NCBI GenBank assembly: GCA_009839505.1
Contig: VXPO01000175.1
Coordinates: 1-54,582, forward strand
From: Gammaproteobacteria bacterium
GTDB lineage: Bacteria; Pseudomonadota; Gammaproteobacteria; Pseudomonadales; Azotimanducaceae
Length of the DNA: 54,582 nt
Reading direction: 5' to 3'
Made by a program: the position numbers and the translations under genes. Each line of letters opens with the position of its first letter. The first letter of the stretch is position 1. This document shows positions 26,827 through 35,249 of the stretch, one piece after another. The notes below the pieces were generated by a model. The model made no database searches and was not told the DNA's origin. It saw nothing but the letters and a program-made list of their open reading frames with translations.

Positions 26827-28167
26827 ATGAACGTAACGATCTTCGGTAGCGGCTACGTCGGGCTGGTGACGGGTGCGTGTTTTGCGGAGATGGGCAACAA
26901 CGTGGTCTGCGTCGATGTCGACGCGGCCAAGATTGCCGAACTGCAGCAAGGCGAGGTGTCGATCTTCGAGCCGGGCCTCGAACCGATGGTGCGTGCCAAC
27001 CTCAAAGCCGGACGCCTGCGGTTCACGACCGAGGCCGCAGATGGCGTCGATCACGGCGAAGTGCTGATCATCGCGGTGGGAACGCCATCCGACGAGGATG
27101 GCTCCGCCGACTTGGGACATGTGCTCGCCGTCGCCGAGGCCATCGGCCGGCACCTGACCCGACCCGCCGTGATCGTCGGCAAGTCCACGGTACCAGTGGG
27201 TACGGCCGATCGAGTGCAGGCCTCTATCGCCGCGTCCCTCGGAGAACGCGGCTTGGAGCTCGCCTTCTCGGTTCTCGCCAATCCCGAGTTCCTGAAGGAA
27301 GGCGCCGCCGTGGCCGACTTCATGAAGCCGGACAGGGTGATCATCGGCAGCGACGACGCGGCAGCGGCGAAGCAGCTCGAGCGCCTGTATGCGCCCTTCG
27401 GCCGGAACCGGGACAAGATCGTGCACATGGACGTGCGCTCCGCCGAACTGACCAAATACGCGGCCAACGTCATGCTGGCGACGCGGATCAGCCTGATGAA
27501 CGAGTTCGCAAACCTGGCCGATCACCTAGGTGCGGATATCGAAGCCGTGCGTCAGGGCATTGGCACCGATCCCCGGATCGGCTACCAGTTCATCTATCCG
27601 GGATGCGGCTACGGTGGTTCGTGCTTCCCGAAGGACGTTCGCGCGCTGGTGCAGATGGGGGCCGAAGTGGGCTTCGATACCGAGATCACGCGGGGCGTCG
27701 AGGCCGTCAACGAACGCCAGAAGCGGATCCTCGTGGACAAGATCAACGTCTACTTCGACGGCGACCTCGATGGACGCACCCTCGCCCTCTGGGGTCTCGC
27801 CTTCAAACCCAACACGGACGATATGCGCGAGGCCCCGAGCCGCACGGTCATCGACGCATGCTTGGCGGCGGGAGCATCCATCCGAGCGTACGATCCGCAA
27901 GCGCGCGGCGCAGCCAAACGCCTATACGAGGCGTCCGCGGACGTCACCTTGTGCGACGACCGCGACGACGCGCTCGCCGGTGCCGATGCTCTGGTGGTGG
28001 TCACGGAGTGGAACGAATTCCGCAGTCCCGACTTCAATACGGTCGGCAACCTGCTAAAGAACAAGGTCATATTCGACGGACGAAACATCTACGATCCGGC
28101 GGTGCTCGCCCAGAACGGCTTTCACCACATCGCGATCGGACGGGGCAACGCGCTTCGTGGTGGCTAG
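26827..28167 (+). CDS. ugd: UDP-glucose 6-dehydrogenase
   Basis: Oxidises UDP-glucose to UDP-glucuronate with two NAD+, supplying exopolysaccharide or LPS sugars. The 446-residue protein has the Rossmann motif IFGSGYVGLVTGACFAEMGN, then VGTPSDEDGSADL, KSTVPVGT, and the active-site cysteine in GCGYGGSCFPKDVRAL. NTDDMREAPSRTVID marks the C-terminal UDP-binding domain. GDP-mannose dehydrogenase is the nearest alternative, but the length and motifs favour UDP-glucose. Single gene; no polysaccharide cluster surrounds it. Confidence 0.92.
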   Translation: MNVTIFGSGYVGLVTGACFAEMGNNVVCVDVDAAKIAELQQGEVSIFEPGLEPMVRANLKAGRLRFTTEAADGVDHGEVLIIAVGTPSDEDGSADLGHVLAVAEAIGRHLTRPAVIVGKSTVPVGTADRVQASIAASLGERGLELAFSVLANPEFLKEGAAVADFMKPDRVIIGSDDAAAAKQLERLYAPFGRNRDKIVHMDVRSAELTKYAANVMLATRISLMNEFANLADHLGADIEAVRQGIGTDPRIGYQFIYPGCGYGGSCFPKDVRALVQMGAEVGFDTEITRGVEAVNERQKRILVDKINVYFDGDLDGRTLALWGLAFKPNTDDMREAPSRTVIDACLAAGASIRAYDPQARGAAKRLYEASADVTLCDDRDDALAGADALVVVTEWNEFRSPDFNTVGNLLKNKVIFDGRNIYDPAVLAQNGFHHIAIGRGNALRGG

Positions 28168-28182
28168 GGAGTACTATCGCGT

Positions 28183-28198
28183 CTCGCGAGTACGCGAG
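28183..28198. terminator. Hairpin after ugd
   Basis: CTCGCG and CGCGAG form a 6-bp stem with loop AGTA, 15 bp after the ugd stop and before a convergent gene. No U-tract. Confidence 0.35.
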
Positions 28199-28269
28199 CC
28201 GTCAAGGAGCAGAATCAAGCACTTGCCCGTCTGCAACCTGAGTGTGAGCATCAAAGGCGCTCAAGGACT

Positions 28270-28518
28270 CTAGCCGCCCTCGATCCGCTCCATGAAGAAG
28301 ACCTCGCTGCCGGGGGCGATGGGTTCAAGCCAGGCGTCCTGGTAGATCTGGCCGTTGATGGCCACGGCGGATTTGGTCAGAACCTCCTCGATGCCGGGCC
28401 ATTTGGCTTCGAGTGCCCTGACAAGGCCGCGGTAGTTTCCGCACTCGACCTCGGTTTCGCGCACACCGTTCGTGTTCACCGTGAGATGGTCGGGAAAGAC
28501 GACCTTTACCTTCTGCAT
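28270..28518 (-). CDS. MoaD/ThiS-family ubiquitin-like sulfur-carrier protein
   Basis: An 82-residue beta-grasp protein. The sequence begins MQKVKVVFPDHLTV and contains LVRALEAKWPGIEEVL and SAVAINGQIYQDAWLEPIAPGSEVFFMERIEGG, ending in the C-terminal Gly-Gly on which MoaD/ThiS proteins are adenylated and thiocarboxylated. It is not linked to moaE or thiG here; instead it is the last gene of a minus-strand run with two short-chain dehydrogenases. A longer frame up to 29079 is a shadow of the SDR gene. Start chosen at ATG 28518 with AGAGGGG upstream. Which pathway it serves is unclear. Confidence 0.75.
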   Translation of the reverse strand: MQKVKVVFPDHLTVNTNGVRETEVECGNYRGLVRALEAKWPGIEEVLTKSAVAINGQIYQDAWLEPIAPGSEVFFMERIEGG

Positions 28519-28547
28519 CGATTCCGCCCCTCTGAGTAGCGAGGATT

Positions 28548-29510
28548 CTACCGTACGGTCCGGTCCCAAAGTCGGCTGGCTGCTTCGAGGTCGTCCGCTT
28601 CGTTGGAGTGCTCGGCGACGGCACAGCGTTCGTGGTAGCGCCCGCCCTGCAGTTCCGGATCGCTGGCGCATCGGATGATCGTTTCTGCGCACTGTTCGGG
28701 TGTCATCAGTGCCCAAGACGCCATCTTGGCAATCGGGCGGTGGAGCCAGGAGGGGCCAGGCAGGCCGTGGACTCCGTCTCGGATCATGTTGGTGTACGCC
28801 GTTCCCGGGTGCACAGCTGCCGACCGGACGTTGTATTCGCGTGCATAACGGCGATTCAGCTCGAAGCTGTGATGCACGAGTCCCAGTTTCGACTGTCCGT
28901 AGGCGGTCCACGAGTCGTAGTGCAACGGCGCAGCGAGAAACCAGGCATTGCGGCCGCGGATGTGCTGATGGGAGACGACATTGATCACCCGCGCATCGCC
29001 ACTCTCCCGTCCGGATGCCATCAACAGGGGAAGGAATGCGGTCGTCAGCTGAACCGTACCCAGGAAGTTGGTGCGCCAATGGATCTCGAAGCCGTCGTTC
29101 GAACGGCGGGGTTCCGTCCAGCGTGAGAACACGTCGAGCAGGATGCCCGCGTTGTTGACCAGCACGTCCAGTCCATCGTGGTTGTTCCGATACCAGTCTG
29201 CGAATCTCCCGACGCTCTCCGCATCGGCCAGGTCTAGCGTGTGCGCGCGGACACGTCGGCCGGATGCGAACCTCGCGACATCACGCCGCAGGTTCGCCTC
29301 CAGCGACTCCGACCGGTGCCGACAGGTGACCACCACGTCCGCCCCCCACTCCGCCAGCACCTTGGCGACCGAATAGCCGATCGACCCTGTGGACGCGCCC
29401 GTCACGACGACGCGTCGTCCAGTCATGTCAACGACCGGTGCCCTCGGCTTGGGCAACGCGAGGCGCACCATGTGGATCAAGGCATCGCGAATCGGCCGAC
29501 TGCGGGTCAT
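28548..29510 (-). CDS. Short-chain dehydrogenase/reductase, retinol dehydrogenase-like
   Basis: A 320-residue classical SDR with an N-terminal extension before the nucleotide motif VVVTGASTGSIGYS (the glycine pattern is slightly altered by an inserted Ser). DVLVNNAGIL is the NNAG motif, INVVSHQHI contains the catalytic Ser, and YGQSKLGLVHH the YxxxK. The C-terminal part VHPGTAYTNMIRDG resembles WWOX/retinol-dehydrogenase-like members. It begins 9 bp after the neighbouring SDR gene. The substrate is unknown. Confidence 0.85.
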   Translation of the reverse strand: MTRSRPIRDALIHMVRLALPKPRAPVVDMTGRRVVVTGASTGSIGYSVAKVLAEWGADVVVTCRHRSESLEANLRRDVARFASGRRVRAHTLDLADAESVGRFADWYRNNHDGLDVLVNNAGILLDVFSRWTEPRRSNDGFEIHWRTNFLGTVQLTTAFLPLLMASGRESGDARVINVVSHQHIRGRNAWFLAAPLHYDSWTAYGQSKLGLVHHSFELNRRYAREYNVRSAAVHPGTAYTNMIRDGVHGLPGPSWLHRPIAKMASWALMTPEQCAETIIRCASDPELQGGRYHERCAVAEHSNEADDLEAASRLWDRTVR

Positions 29511-29519
29511 CGCACCGGG

Positions 29520-30518
29520 TCAATCCAGAGATGCACTGGCGGGCATGTGTCTGCGGACCAGGGTCTCGCTGGCCTGCCACAGCCTCGCACCGGCGACCGG
29601 ATCCGCGGCACTTTCTCCCGGTTGCTTCTCCTGCATCATGTGCAGGTAGAGCCCGCTCTGCGCTCCCGCCTCGGTCGAGCAACACAGGTAGCTGACCGGT
29701 CTTGCGGCCTTGGCGGGACTCGCGAACAGCAATTTCATGACAGGAACGAGGATCGGCTTCAAGACGAGCGGCGCATCCCGCGCGATGTTCGACGCGATGG
29801 GCCCCGGGCACATGGCGTGTACGGCGACGCGCAACTCGCCATCCGAGTTGAGCCGGCGATGGAGTTCTCGGGCGAAAGTGCACGAGTGAAGCTTGCTCAG
29901 GCCGTAATACCTGATCCCATCCCGTATCCCGTAGTCGGCGAACTCGCCGAACCGCTCGAAGTCGATGGCCTCGGCGGATCGATGGGTTTCCGAGGTGATC
30001 TGTATGAGCCGCGGGCGTCGTCCAGCATCGGTCGAGGGTTCAACGACACCGTCTCGAAGCCAGCGATCCACGAGCACGCGGTTGGCGAGAAAATGCACCG
30101 CGAACATGATCTCGTAGCCATCGGTTGAACGCCGCGCGGTCCGCGGCATGAGGCCCGCGTTCAACACGGCCACGTCGAGTTTCGCGTTCCGCTTCGCGAG
30201 ACCGTCGCATAAGTTGTGCACGCTGCCGAGATCCGCGAGGTCCACCTTCAGCATCTCCACGGCATCGGAGCCCGATTCCCGGCGCACGGCCTCCCCCGCC
30301 TCCGGATGCCCGCCTCGGCATGCCATGAGCACGCGTCCCCCCCGTCGTGCCAGGTCGATCGCGACGGCCATCCCCAGGCCGCTGTTGGCCCCGGTCACGA
30401 GGCATGTCTTGCCGTCGATCCTGACATCGGCGGACAACGCGACAATGCTGTCCTTGGCGGAGAACCGGTCCGCAATAGCCGAACGAACGGCCCTGGAGAC
30501 TCTCCGATATCGGGCCAT
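29520..30518 (-). CDS. Short-chain dehydrogenase/reductase, retinol dehydrogenase-like
   Basis: A 332-residue classical SDR. CLVTGANSGLGMAVAIDLARRG is the cofactor site, DVAVLNAGLM replaces NNAG with LNAG, ITSETHRS holds the catalytic Ser, and YGLSKLHSCTFARELHRR the YxxxK. It is similar in plan to the next SDR gene but diverged, so the pair is not a recent duplication. The frame is open upstream to 30701 but without family similarity; the start is set at ATG 30518. First clear member of an SDR-SDR-MoaD-like run. Confidence 0.83.
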   Translation of the reverse strand: MARYRRVSRAVRSAIADRFSAKDSIVALSADVRIDGKTCLVTGANSGLGMAVAIDLARRGGRVLMACRGGHPEAGEAVRRESGSDAVEMLKVDLADLGSVHNLCDGLAKRNAKLDVAVLNAGLMPRTARRSTDGYEIMFAVHFLANRVLVDRWLRDGVVEPSTDAGRRPRLIQITSETHRSAEAIDFERFGEFADYGIRDGIRYYGLSKLHSCTFARELHRRLNSDGELRVAVHAMCPGPIASNIARDAPLVLKPILVPVMKLLFASPAKAARPVSYLCCSTEAGAQSGLYLHMMQEKQPGESAADPVAGARLWQASETLVRRHMPASASLD

Positions 30519-30525
30519 GGCCGGC

Positions 30526-30696
30526 TCAACCCGTAGGCTCAGGCGCGACGGCGAACCTCGACCGAAGGGCCGCGAAACACGTGCTGCAGAACTCCTCCCA
30601 CGTGCGGCCGCTGACGAGGCGCTCGGCCGTAAGCCGGCGCAACGCTTGGGAGACAAGGCGGAAGTGGGCAAGCAGTCGGATGACAAGACGGTGCAT
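30526..30696 (-). CDS. Possible small ORF upstream of the SDR pair
   Basis: A 56-codon frame (MHRLVIRLLAHFRLVSQALR...) ending 7 bp before the SDR start. It is basic and probably helical, and contains RTWEEFC, a phrase that vaguely recalls N-termini of other small proteins. It may be a real leader gene, a remnant, or chance. The rest of the gap 30519-30891 shows no other gene. Confidence 0.25.
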   Translation of the reverse strand: MHRLVIRLLAHFRLVSQALRRLTAERLVSGRTWEEFCSTCFAALRSRFAVAPEPTG

Positions 30697-30891
30697 GGCA
30701 TTCGGAGCGGTACTCTGCGCCCGACTATATCGCGTAGGCGCGCGCATGCGCTGTGGCGAGCGCGTTGTGGTTGCCTGCGACCGTGACCCGGTGCTTCGTC
30801 CGACCACGCAATGCAGCAGGCCGCGTGAACGCTGGACGCAGCAGTCGAGCCGTATCACACTTCGGCTACCGCGGCCACATTGGGGTGGTCC

Positions 30892-31449
30892 ATGACCAAA
30901 TCCCGCGCGTGTCCCATACCCTGCGTCGGCAGGAGACAAGGCGGTAGCCGACTGTCGGCAACCCTGCTTGGGGTGCTCGTCGCCGTCGCGCTCATCTCAC
31001 CAGCCCGAGCGGGCGAGCAGGACTTCTACATCGTGACGGACTACGACCCGGGCCGGGACAACGTCGAACTGGTCTCGGACGCGATGAAGCGAGCGGACGC
31101 CGAGGACAAACGGGTTCTGCTCATCCTGGGCGGTGACTGGTGCGGCTGGTGCAAGGTCCTTGAGAACGACATCGCCGAGTCCGAGGAGCTGACCGCAATT
31201 ATCAGTCGCCACTACGTCGTCGCCAAGGTGCATTGCGACTCGGGATCCCCCGGGATTCGATACAAGCCGCGCAAACAACCCAAGTACGGTGCATCTTTCG
31301 TCAACATCCGCGCCAAGTCGTACCCGCACCTTGTCATCCTCGACAGCGACGGCAAGCGGCTGCTTTCGCGCGACATGGGCGGGCTGGTGGAGAACCGACG
31401 CTACTCGGAACCGAAGCTCCTGCGGATCCTGAACCGGCACAAGTCTTAA
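30892..31449 (+). CDS. Exported thioredoxin-fold protein with WCGWC motif
   Basis: A 185-residue protein with a signal peptide ending SPARA-GEQ and a thioredoxin-like domain carrying GGDWCGWCKVLEND, the CxxC of the thioredoxin_7/DUF255-like group. FVNIRAKSYPHLVILDSDGKRL includes the expected cis-proline neighbourhood (SYPHLV). It is probably a periplasmic disulfide or redox protein. The ATG at 30892 gives the cleaner signal peptide; a TTG at 30880 is in frame. Convergent with the next gene. Confidence 0.8.
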   Translation: MTKSRACPIPCVGRRQGGSRLSATLLGVLVAVALISPARAGEQDFYIVTDYDPGRDNVELVSDAMKRADAEDKRVLLILGGDWCGWCKVLENDIAESEELTAIISRHYVVAKVHCDSGSPGIRYKPRKQPKYGASFVNIRAKSYPHLVILDSDGKRLLSRDMGGLVENRRYSEPKLLRILNRHKS

Positions 31450-31502
31450 CGTGCCGGCGTTGTCGTTGCGCAAGCGTTCCGGCCCGGCAATACCGAGTTG
31501 AA

Positions 31503-33083
31503 CTAACGGTCTAGAGCCGCGCTCCACACGGCATCGGCAGTAAGCCGGCAGTCACCACGCGCGCTCGCCCATTGCGGCGGAACCTGATTCGCCGGTCGGC
31601 GGTACAGCGGCGGCCCGTCGACTCCTGCGGTCGTCAGGTCGAAGACATCGTAGAAGCCCCTGGATCGAACACCCCGACCGATGGATCTCCTCAACAGGAG
31701 TCGATCACCCAGCAAGTACGGATACCCTCCCCTGCTCCCAAGATCGGCAAGCGTGGCAGCGGATCCCAGAACGGGCCGCAATCGCGCCAAGGCGGCCCTC
31801 TCGTACGCCAGGTGGGTATAGCTCCGCCGTACGACCGGATCATCGAGACGGGGCCCGTCGGGCGGCACTTGTGGAGCGAGTTCTTCGGTCGTGGGAAACG
31901 CCAAGACCAGCTCGCCCGAATGGACATTCAGTGCCCATGTCCGGTAGCGGTCCTCCACCGCTACCCAGTTTCCATTGTCCGACACCGTCAGACCGCGGGG
32001 ATCGCTGCCGCGCACCTTCCAAGACCAGACGTCGCTCCTTCTTGGCCCCTCGTCCTCGCCGTAGCCCTGGTAGACGCTCTTGCGTACCTCGAACGTCCCG
32101 GTGCTTCCGTAACCGCCTTGGTCGACCAGGTGATACGCGGTCTCGCTCGACACGAAATGCACGCGATCCGGGTATCTTCTCATCACGCCTCCCCTGAGAA
32201 TGGGTTCGTCGCGAACCTGTCGAGGGTCGAGTTCGTCAACGGCGTCTCCGCTCCGGGGCGGCACGTCCGCCGAACGGATGCGGACGACCCGCGGGGTGCC
32301 GCCGTCGTTCGGATAGAACCAATAGTCGCCTACAGGCGAGTCGTTCAGCTCCTGGGCGTGACCGAAGACCACCTCCGACATGCCCGAGGAGTAGTACACG
32401 CCGTACGCTCTTCCATGGTTGCCGAAGTGCGTCATCCTGCGACCGAGGTCGAAGTGGTGCTCGGCCATTTCGTCGAGATTGCGCACGACCAGGCGCGATG
32501 TTTCTCCGGCGAGCGGTTCGATGACGAAGAACGACGATCCGTCGCGAGCAACCCCGAATTCCCACAGCTTCTCGTGCTCGTAGATGATCTGGCCGTCCCA
32601 ATAGACGCGCGCAGGTCCGTACAGCTCTGGCGTCTGCGAGTCCCTTTCGTGAACCTTCATATCACCCAGAACGACCACGACTCTGCCGTCGGCCTGCCGG
32701 CCCATGGAGCGCAATCCGGGGACGAACGGAAGCTCGTCCCCGAACAGGATTCCCCCTTGGTCGCGCACCTGGAAACGGGCCTTGTCGCCATCGGCCACGA
32801 TGAGCAGCGCCACGCCACTGGCCGGACCCTTTCCTGCCTGCAGCGAGCACTCGGGGTCGTCGATCAACGCCGCGGCGGACAAGGCTTTGTTCGGACGCGC
32901 CGCAGGCTCAAGCCGCTCGCCGGCATCCTGACCCGGCGGTGGGTCGGATCGTCTCGTCTCCGAGGGTGATTCCGCGTCGCCCGGACCGGCCGTCTTGACG
33001 ATGAGTCCGGCAAACATCACAGCCGCGGCAGCGAGCACGACGACGGCGACTAGGATCGCAGACTTGAGCAACCAAGCGGGCAT
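31503..33083 (-). CDS. Membrane-anchored protein of unknown function, large extracytoplasmic domain
   Basis: I do not recognise this 526-residue protein. One N-terminal transmembrane anchor (residues 7-30, LKSAILVAVVVLAAAAVMFAGLIV) is followed by a Pro/Glu-rich linker to about 75 and then a beta-rich region with repeated Trp/Gly/Asp strands (KLWEFGVARDGSSFFVIEP, WSWKVRGSDPRGLTVSDNGNWVAVEDRYRTWALNVHSGELVLAF). That pattern suggests a beta-propeller that would face the periplasm. There are only two cysteines in the domain. It lies 10 bp downstream of the parE-like gene on the same strand, so it could share the toxin-antitoxin transcript. Confidence 0.7.
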   Translation of the reverse strand: MPAWLLKSAILVAVVVLAAAAVMFAGLIVKTAGPGDAESPSETRRSDPPPGQDAGERLEPAARPNKALSAAALIDDPECSLQAGKGPASGVALLIVADGDKARFQVRDQGGILFGDELPFVPGLRSMGRQADGRVVVVLGDMKVHERDSQTPELYGPARVYWDGQIIYEHEKLWEFGVARDGSSFFVIEPLAGETSRLVVRNLDEMAEHHFDLGRRMTHFGNHGRAYGVYYSSGMSEVVFGHAQELNDSPVGDYWFYPNDGGTPRVVRIRSADVPPRSGDAVDELDPRQVRDEPILRGGVMRRYPDRVHFVSSETAYHLVDQGGYGSTGTFEVRKSVYQGYGEDEGPRRSDVWSWKVRGSDPRGLTVSDNGNWVAVEDRYRTWALNVHSGELVLAFPTTEELAPQVPPDGPRLDDPVVRRSYTHLAYERAALARLRPVLGSAATLADLGSRGGYPYLLGDRLLLRRSIGRGVRSRGFYDVFDLTTAGVDGPPLYRRPANQVPPQWASARGDCRLTADAVWSAALDR

Positions 33084-33093
33084 CGAAGGACTA

Positions 33094-33417
33094 TTACCGT
33101 ACGAGCCGCCCCAACAGAAGGCTCGTCAAGTCACGGCGGGCATCGAGCACGGCCACGACATAAACCGCCCTGTCGTCGTAGCGATAGATAATCCGCCAAG
33201 GACCTTCGATCAACTCGCGATAGCCGACGACATCGACTGCTCTGAGCTCGGGGACCACCCGGCCACGCGCCGGCAATCGGTTCAACTCACCGCACCGCTC
33301 CTCGATTCGTTCCGTCGCCTTCAGGGCGTCCGCTGGGCTTTCCTCTGCGATGTAGGCGACGATCTGTTCGAGGTCCTGGCGCGCGGTATCCGTCCACAGA
33401 ACGTCGCGGTCAGCCAT
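33094..33417 (-). CDS. ParE/RelE-superfamily toxin
   Basis: The 107-residue toxin of a type II toxin-antitoxin pair. WTDTARQDLEQIVAYIAEESPADALKATERI is the ParE helical N-terminus, LPARGRVVPELR and YRELIEGPWRIIYRYDDRAVYVVAVLDARRDL the beta-sheet core. ParE-type members usually poison gyrase and RelE types cut mRNA; the sequence looks nearer to ParE, but the target is not shown. Its ATG overlaps the antitoxin stop by 8 bp. Confidence 0.88.
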   Translation of the reverse strand: MADRDVLWTDTARQDLEQIVAYIAEESPADALKATERIEERCGELNRLPARGRVVPELRAVDVVGYRELIEGPWRIIYRYDDRAVYVVAVLDARRDLTSLLLGRLVR

Positions 33418-33685
33418 CCGAAGCCGTCAATCCGTCCTTGATGTCAGCAAACACTTGGCGTTGGGACACCGTTCTTCCTGCGGAGACGTCGGCCTCGCCT
33501 TGCACGACGAGTTTCAGCATCAGCAGTGCTTCCTGAATGCGCTGGTGCGACGCGTAGTCCTGAACCACCGCGGTCGCGGTTCCATTCTGAGTCAGAACGA
33601 TGGTCTGATCGCCGGTCTTCATCTCGCCGAGCAGTTGCGCCGCTCTCGCCTTGAATTCGCTCAAGCTCACAATGGGTTTGGACAT
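33410..33685 (-). CDS. Phd/YefM-family antitoxin
   Basis: A 91-residue antitoxin: SKPIVSLSEFKARAAQLLGEMKTGDQTIVLTQNGTATAVVQDY is the Phd/YefM DNA-binding N-terminus, followed by the toxin-binding tail. It is upstream of and overlaps the toxin gene, as usual for autoregulated pairs. A 15-bp palindrome lies 10 bp before its ATG. Confidence 0.9.
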   Translation of the reverse strand: MSKPIVSLSEFKARAAQLLGEMKTGDQTIVLTQNGTATAVVQDYASHQRIQEALLMLKLVVQGEADVSAGRTVSQRQVFADIKDGLTASDG

Positions 33686-33695
33686 GAGAGACCTT

Positions 33696-33710
33696 AATTC
33701 GGTCCGAATT
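33696..33710. promoter_or_regulatory. Palindromic operator of the toxin-antitoxin pair
   Basis: AATTCGG, one central base, CCGAATT: a perfect 15-bp dyad 10 bp upstream of the antitoxin ATG. A TATGAT box lies just upstream on the minus strand. Autoregulation by the Phd-type antitoxin or its complex is the known pattern for the family; binding here is inferred. Confidence 0.65.
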
Positions 33711-33809
33711 CAGGCCCGATCATAACGGATGTCCGCGTCTCGGCGCATTGGATTTCGCTGGACCGCCCGTCCGTTCACGGGCAACGGTGCCCGTTCGCGT
33801 CCATTTTCC

Positions 33810-33842
33810 TTGAAGATTCAAAGTTGACGTTTGAAATTTCAA
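33810..33842 (+). promoter_or_regulatory. Two TTGAA-NN-TTCAA dyads upstream of the DUF4143 ATPase gene
   Basis: TTGAA-GA-TTCAA at 33810-33821 and TTGAA-AT-TTCAA at 33831-33842 have centres exactly 21 bp apart, two helical turns, in an AT-rich patch ending 16 bp before the ATPase ATG. A TTGACG box lies between them. The layout is that of a cooperative repressor site. Confidence 0.5.
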
Positions 33843-33858
33843 GAATTGTGGCCGCTAC

Positions 33859-35037
33859 ATGGATATCGACCGACCAGGTGCACTCGAACGCATTGCCCAG
33901 GCCTTCCGGGTACACCCCGCCGTGGCTTTGGTCGGTCCCTGACAGTGTGGGAAGTCGACGTTGTCGCGCATGGTGGCGACTTCGGAGTCGGATGCCACCC
34001 TCTTTGATCTCGAAAGCGCGGTGGACCAGCGTCGCCTCTCCGTTCCCGAGCAGGCATTGGCGCCGTTGGCCGGTCTCGTCATCATCGACGAGATCCAACG
34101 TAGCCCGTCGCTGTTCGAAACACTTCGGGTACTGCTCGACCGACCCGGGCAGACGGGTCGATTCCTGCTGCTCGGCAGCGCATCGCCCACGTTGGTACGA
34201 AGCGCGTCGGAGACCCTCGCCGGGCGTGTGGGCATCGTTGACCTTGCAGGTTTCCACTTGGGGGAAGTTGGCTATCCCGACTCGGCTTCCGCAAGCACCG
34301 TTTGGCGATCACTGTGGCAACGCGGCGGCTTTCCGCGGAGCTACCTGGCACCCGACGACTCTGCCTCGGTGCTTTGGCGACAGAGCTTCGTGCGCACGTT
34401 TCTGGAACGCGACATACCCCAACTCGGGATTTCGATCCCTGCGGAAACCCTGCGGCGCTTCTGGACCATGGTCGCCCACTATCACGGCGAGATCTGGAAC
34501 GCATCGGAGTTCGCCCGTGCGATGGGGGCGACCCAGCCCGTCGCTCGACGCTACCTCGACATCCTCGCGGGTGCCCACATGGTCCGTGTGCTGCCGCCTT
34601 GGTACGAGAACCTGAAGAAGCGGCAGGTCAAGGCCCCTAAGATCTACGTGCGCGACACGGGGCTGCTGCACGAACTGCTCGGATTGCCTTCCAGCGCAGC
34701 GCTTGCCGGACACCCGAAGGTCGGCGCCTCGTTCGAGGGTTTTGCGATTGAGCAGCTGATCGCGTGTGCGAATCTGCGCAGCACCTACTTCTGGTCAACG
34801 CACGGCGGTGCCGAGCTCGACTTGCTGATGATCGCCGGCGGCAAGCGCTACGGGTTCGAGTTCAAGTACGCGGATGCGCCGGGTACGACGCGCTCGATGC
34901 GCATCGCCATGCAGGACCTGAATCTCACCCACCTGTGGGTGGTCTATCCGGGGGACGAGGCGTACGACCTCGATGAACGGATATCGGTACTGCCGGTAGT
35001 AGACCTGCCGACCGTCGCATCAACCCTTGGGGTCTGA
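33859..35037 (+). pseudogene. AAA-family ATPase with DUF4143 domain, TGA inside the P-loop
   Basis: Translated through one stop, the gene begins MDIDRPGALERIAQAFRVHP and has VALVGP-stop-QCGKSTLSRM: the TGA at 33940-33942 sits where the family has Arg in the Walker A motif GPRQxGKST, consistent with a CGA to TGA change. The following 358 codons are intact: LVIIDEIQRSPSLFETLRVLLD (Walker B), FLLLGSAS, GGFPRSYL, SFVRTFLERDIPQLG, then the DUF4143 nuclease-like C-terminus with AELDLLMIAGGKRYGFEFKYAD. A protein restarted at TTG 33961 would lack the P-loop. Such ATPases occur in accessory regions, and their role is poorly known. Confidence 0.82.
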
Positions 35038-35155
35038 TCAACTGTCGCCAGTTGACCGTGTTCGGCGCCTATGTCGCCAACTCAAGTCCAACTCACCCGG
35101 TGCCACTGCGAGACATTGGCGACTCGCTCTGCTCGACTCGAACTGGGGTTGCTGT

Positions 35156-35235
35156 GGGACCGGCGTCGCGTGTGTCCGGAACTCCTCGGAACTCCCTTTG
35201 CGGAACTCCCTTTGTCCGAACTCCCGTCCAGAACT
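35156..35235 (+). repeat. Short repeats of GGAACTCC after the ATPase gene
   Basis: GTGTCCGGAACTCC is followed by further GAACTCC units (five in about 60 bp), two of them as GGAACTCCCTTTG. The leading part, about 32 bp, recurs near 38482-38513 beside the ATPase fragment. The motif is reminiscent of the GTGTCCCAATCC core of array A. No gene is seen in 35038-35249. Confidence 0.6.
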
Positions 35236-35249
35236 CCCGCCACTGACCC

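Noticed and set aside
33940-33942. TGA in the ATPase P-loop as selenocysteine or a reassigned codon
   Set aside because: TGA ends many intact genes here (gspI, gspJ, gspK and others), the family has Arg at this site, and no selenocysteine element is seen.
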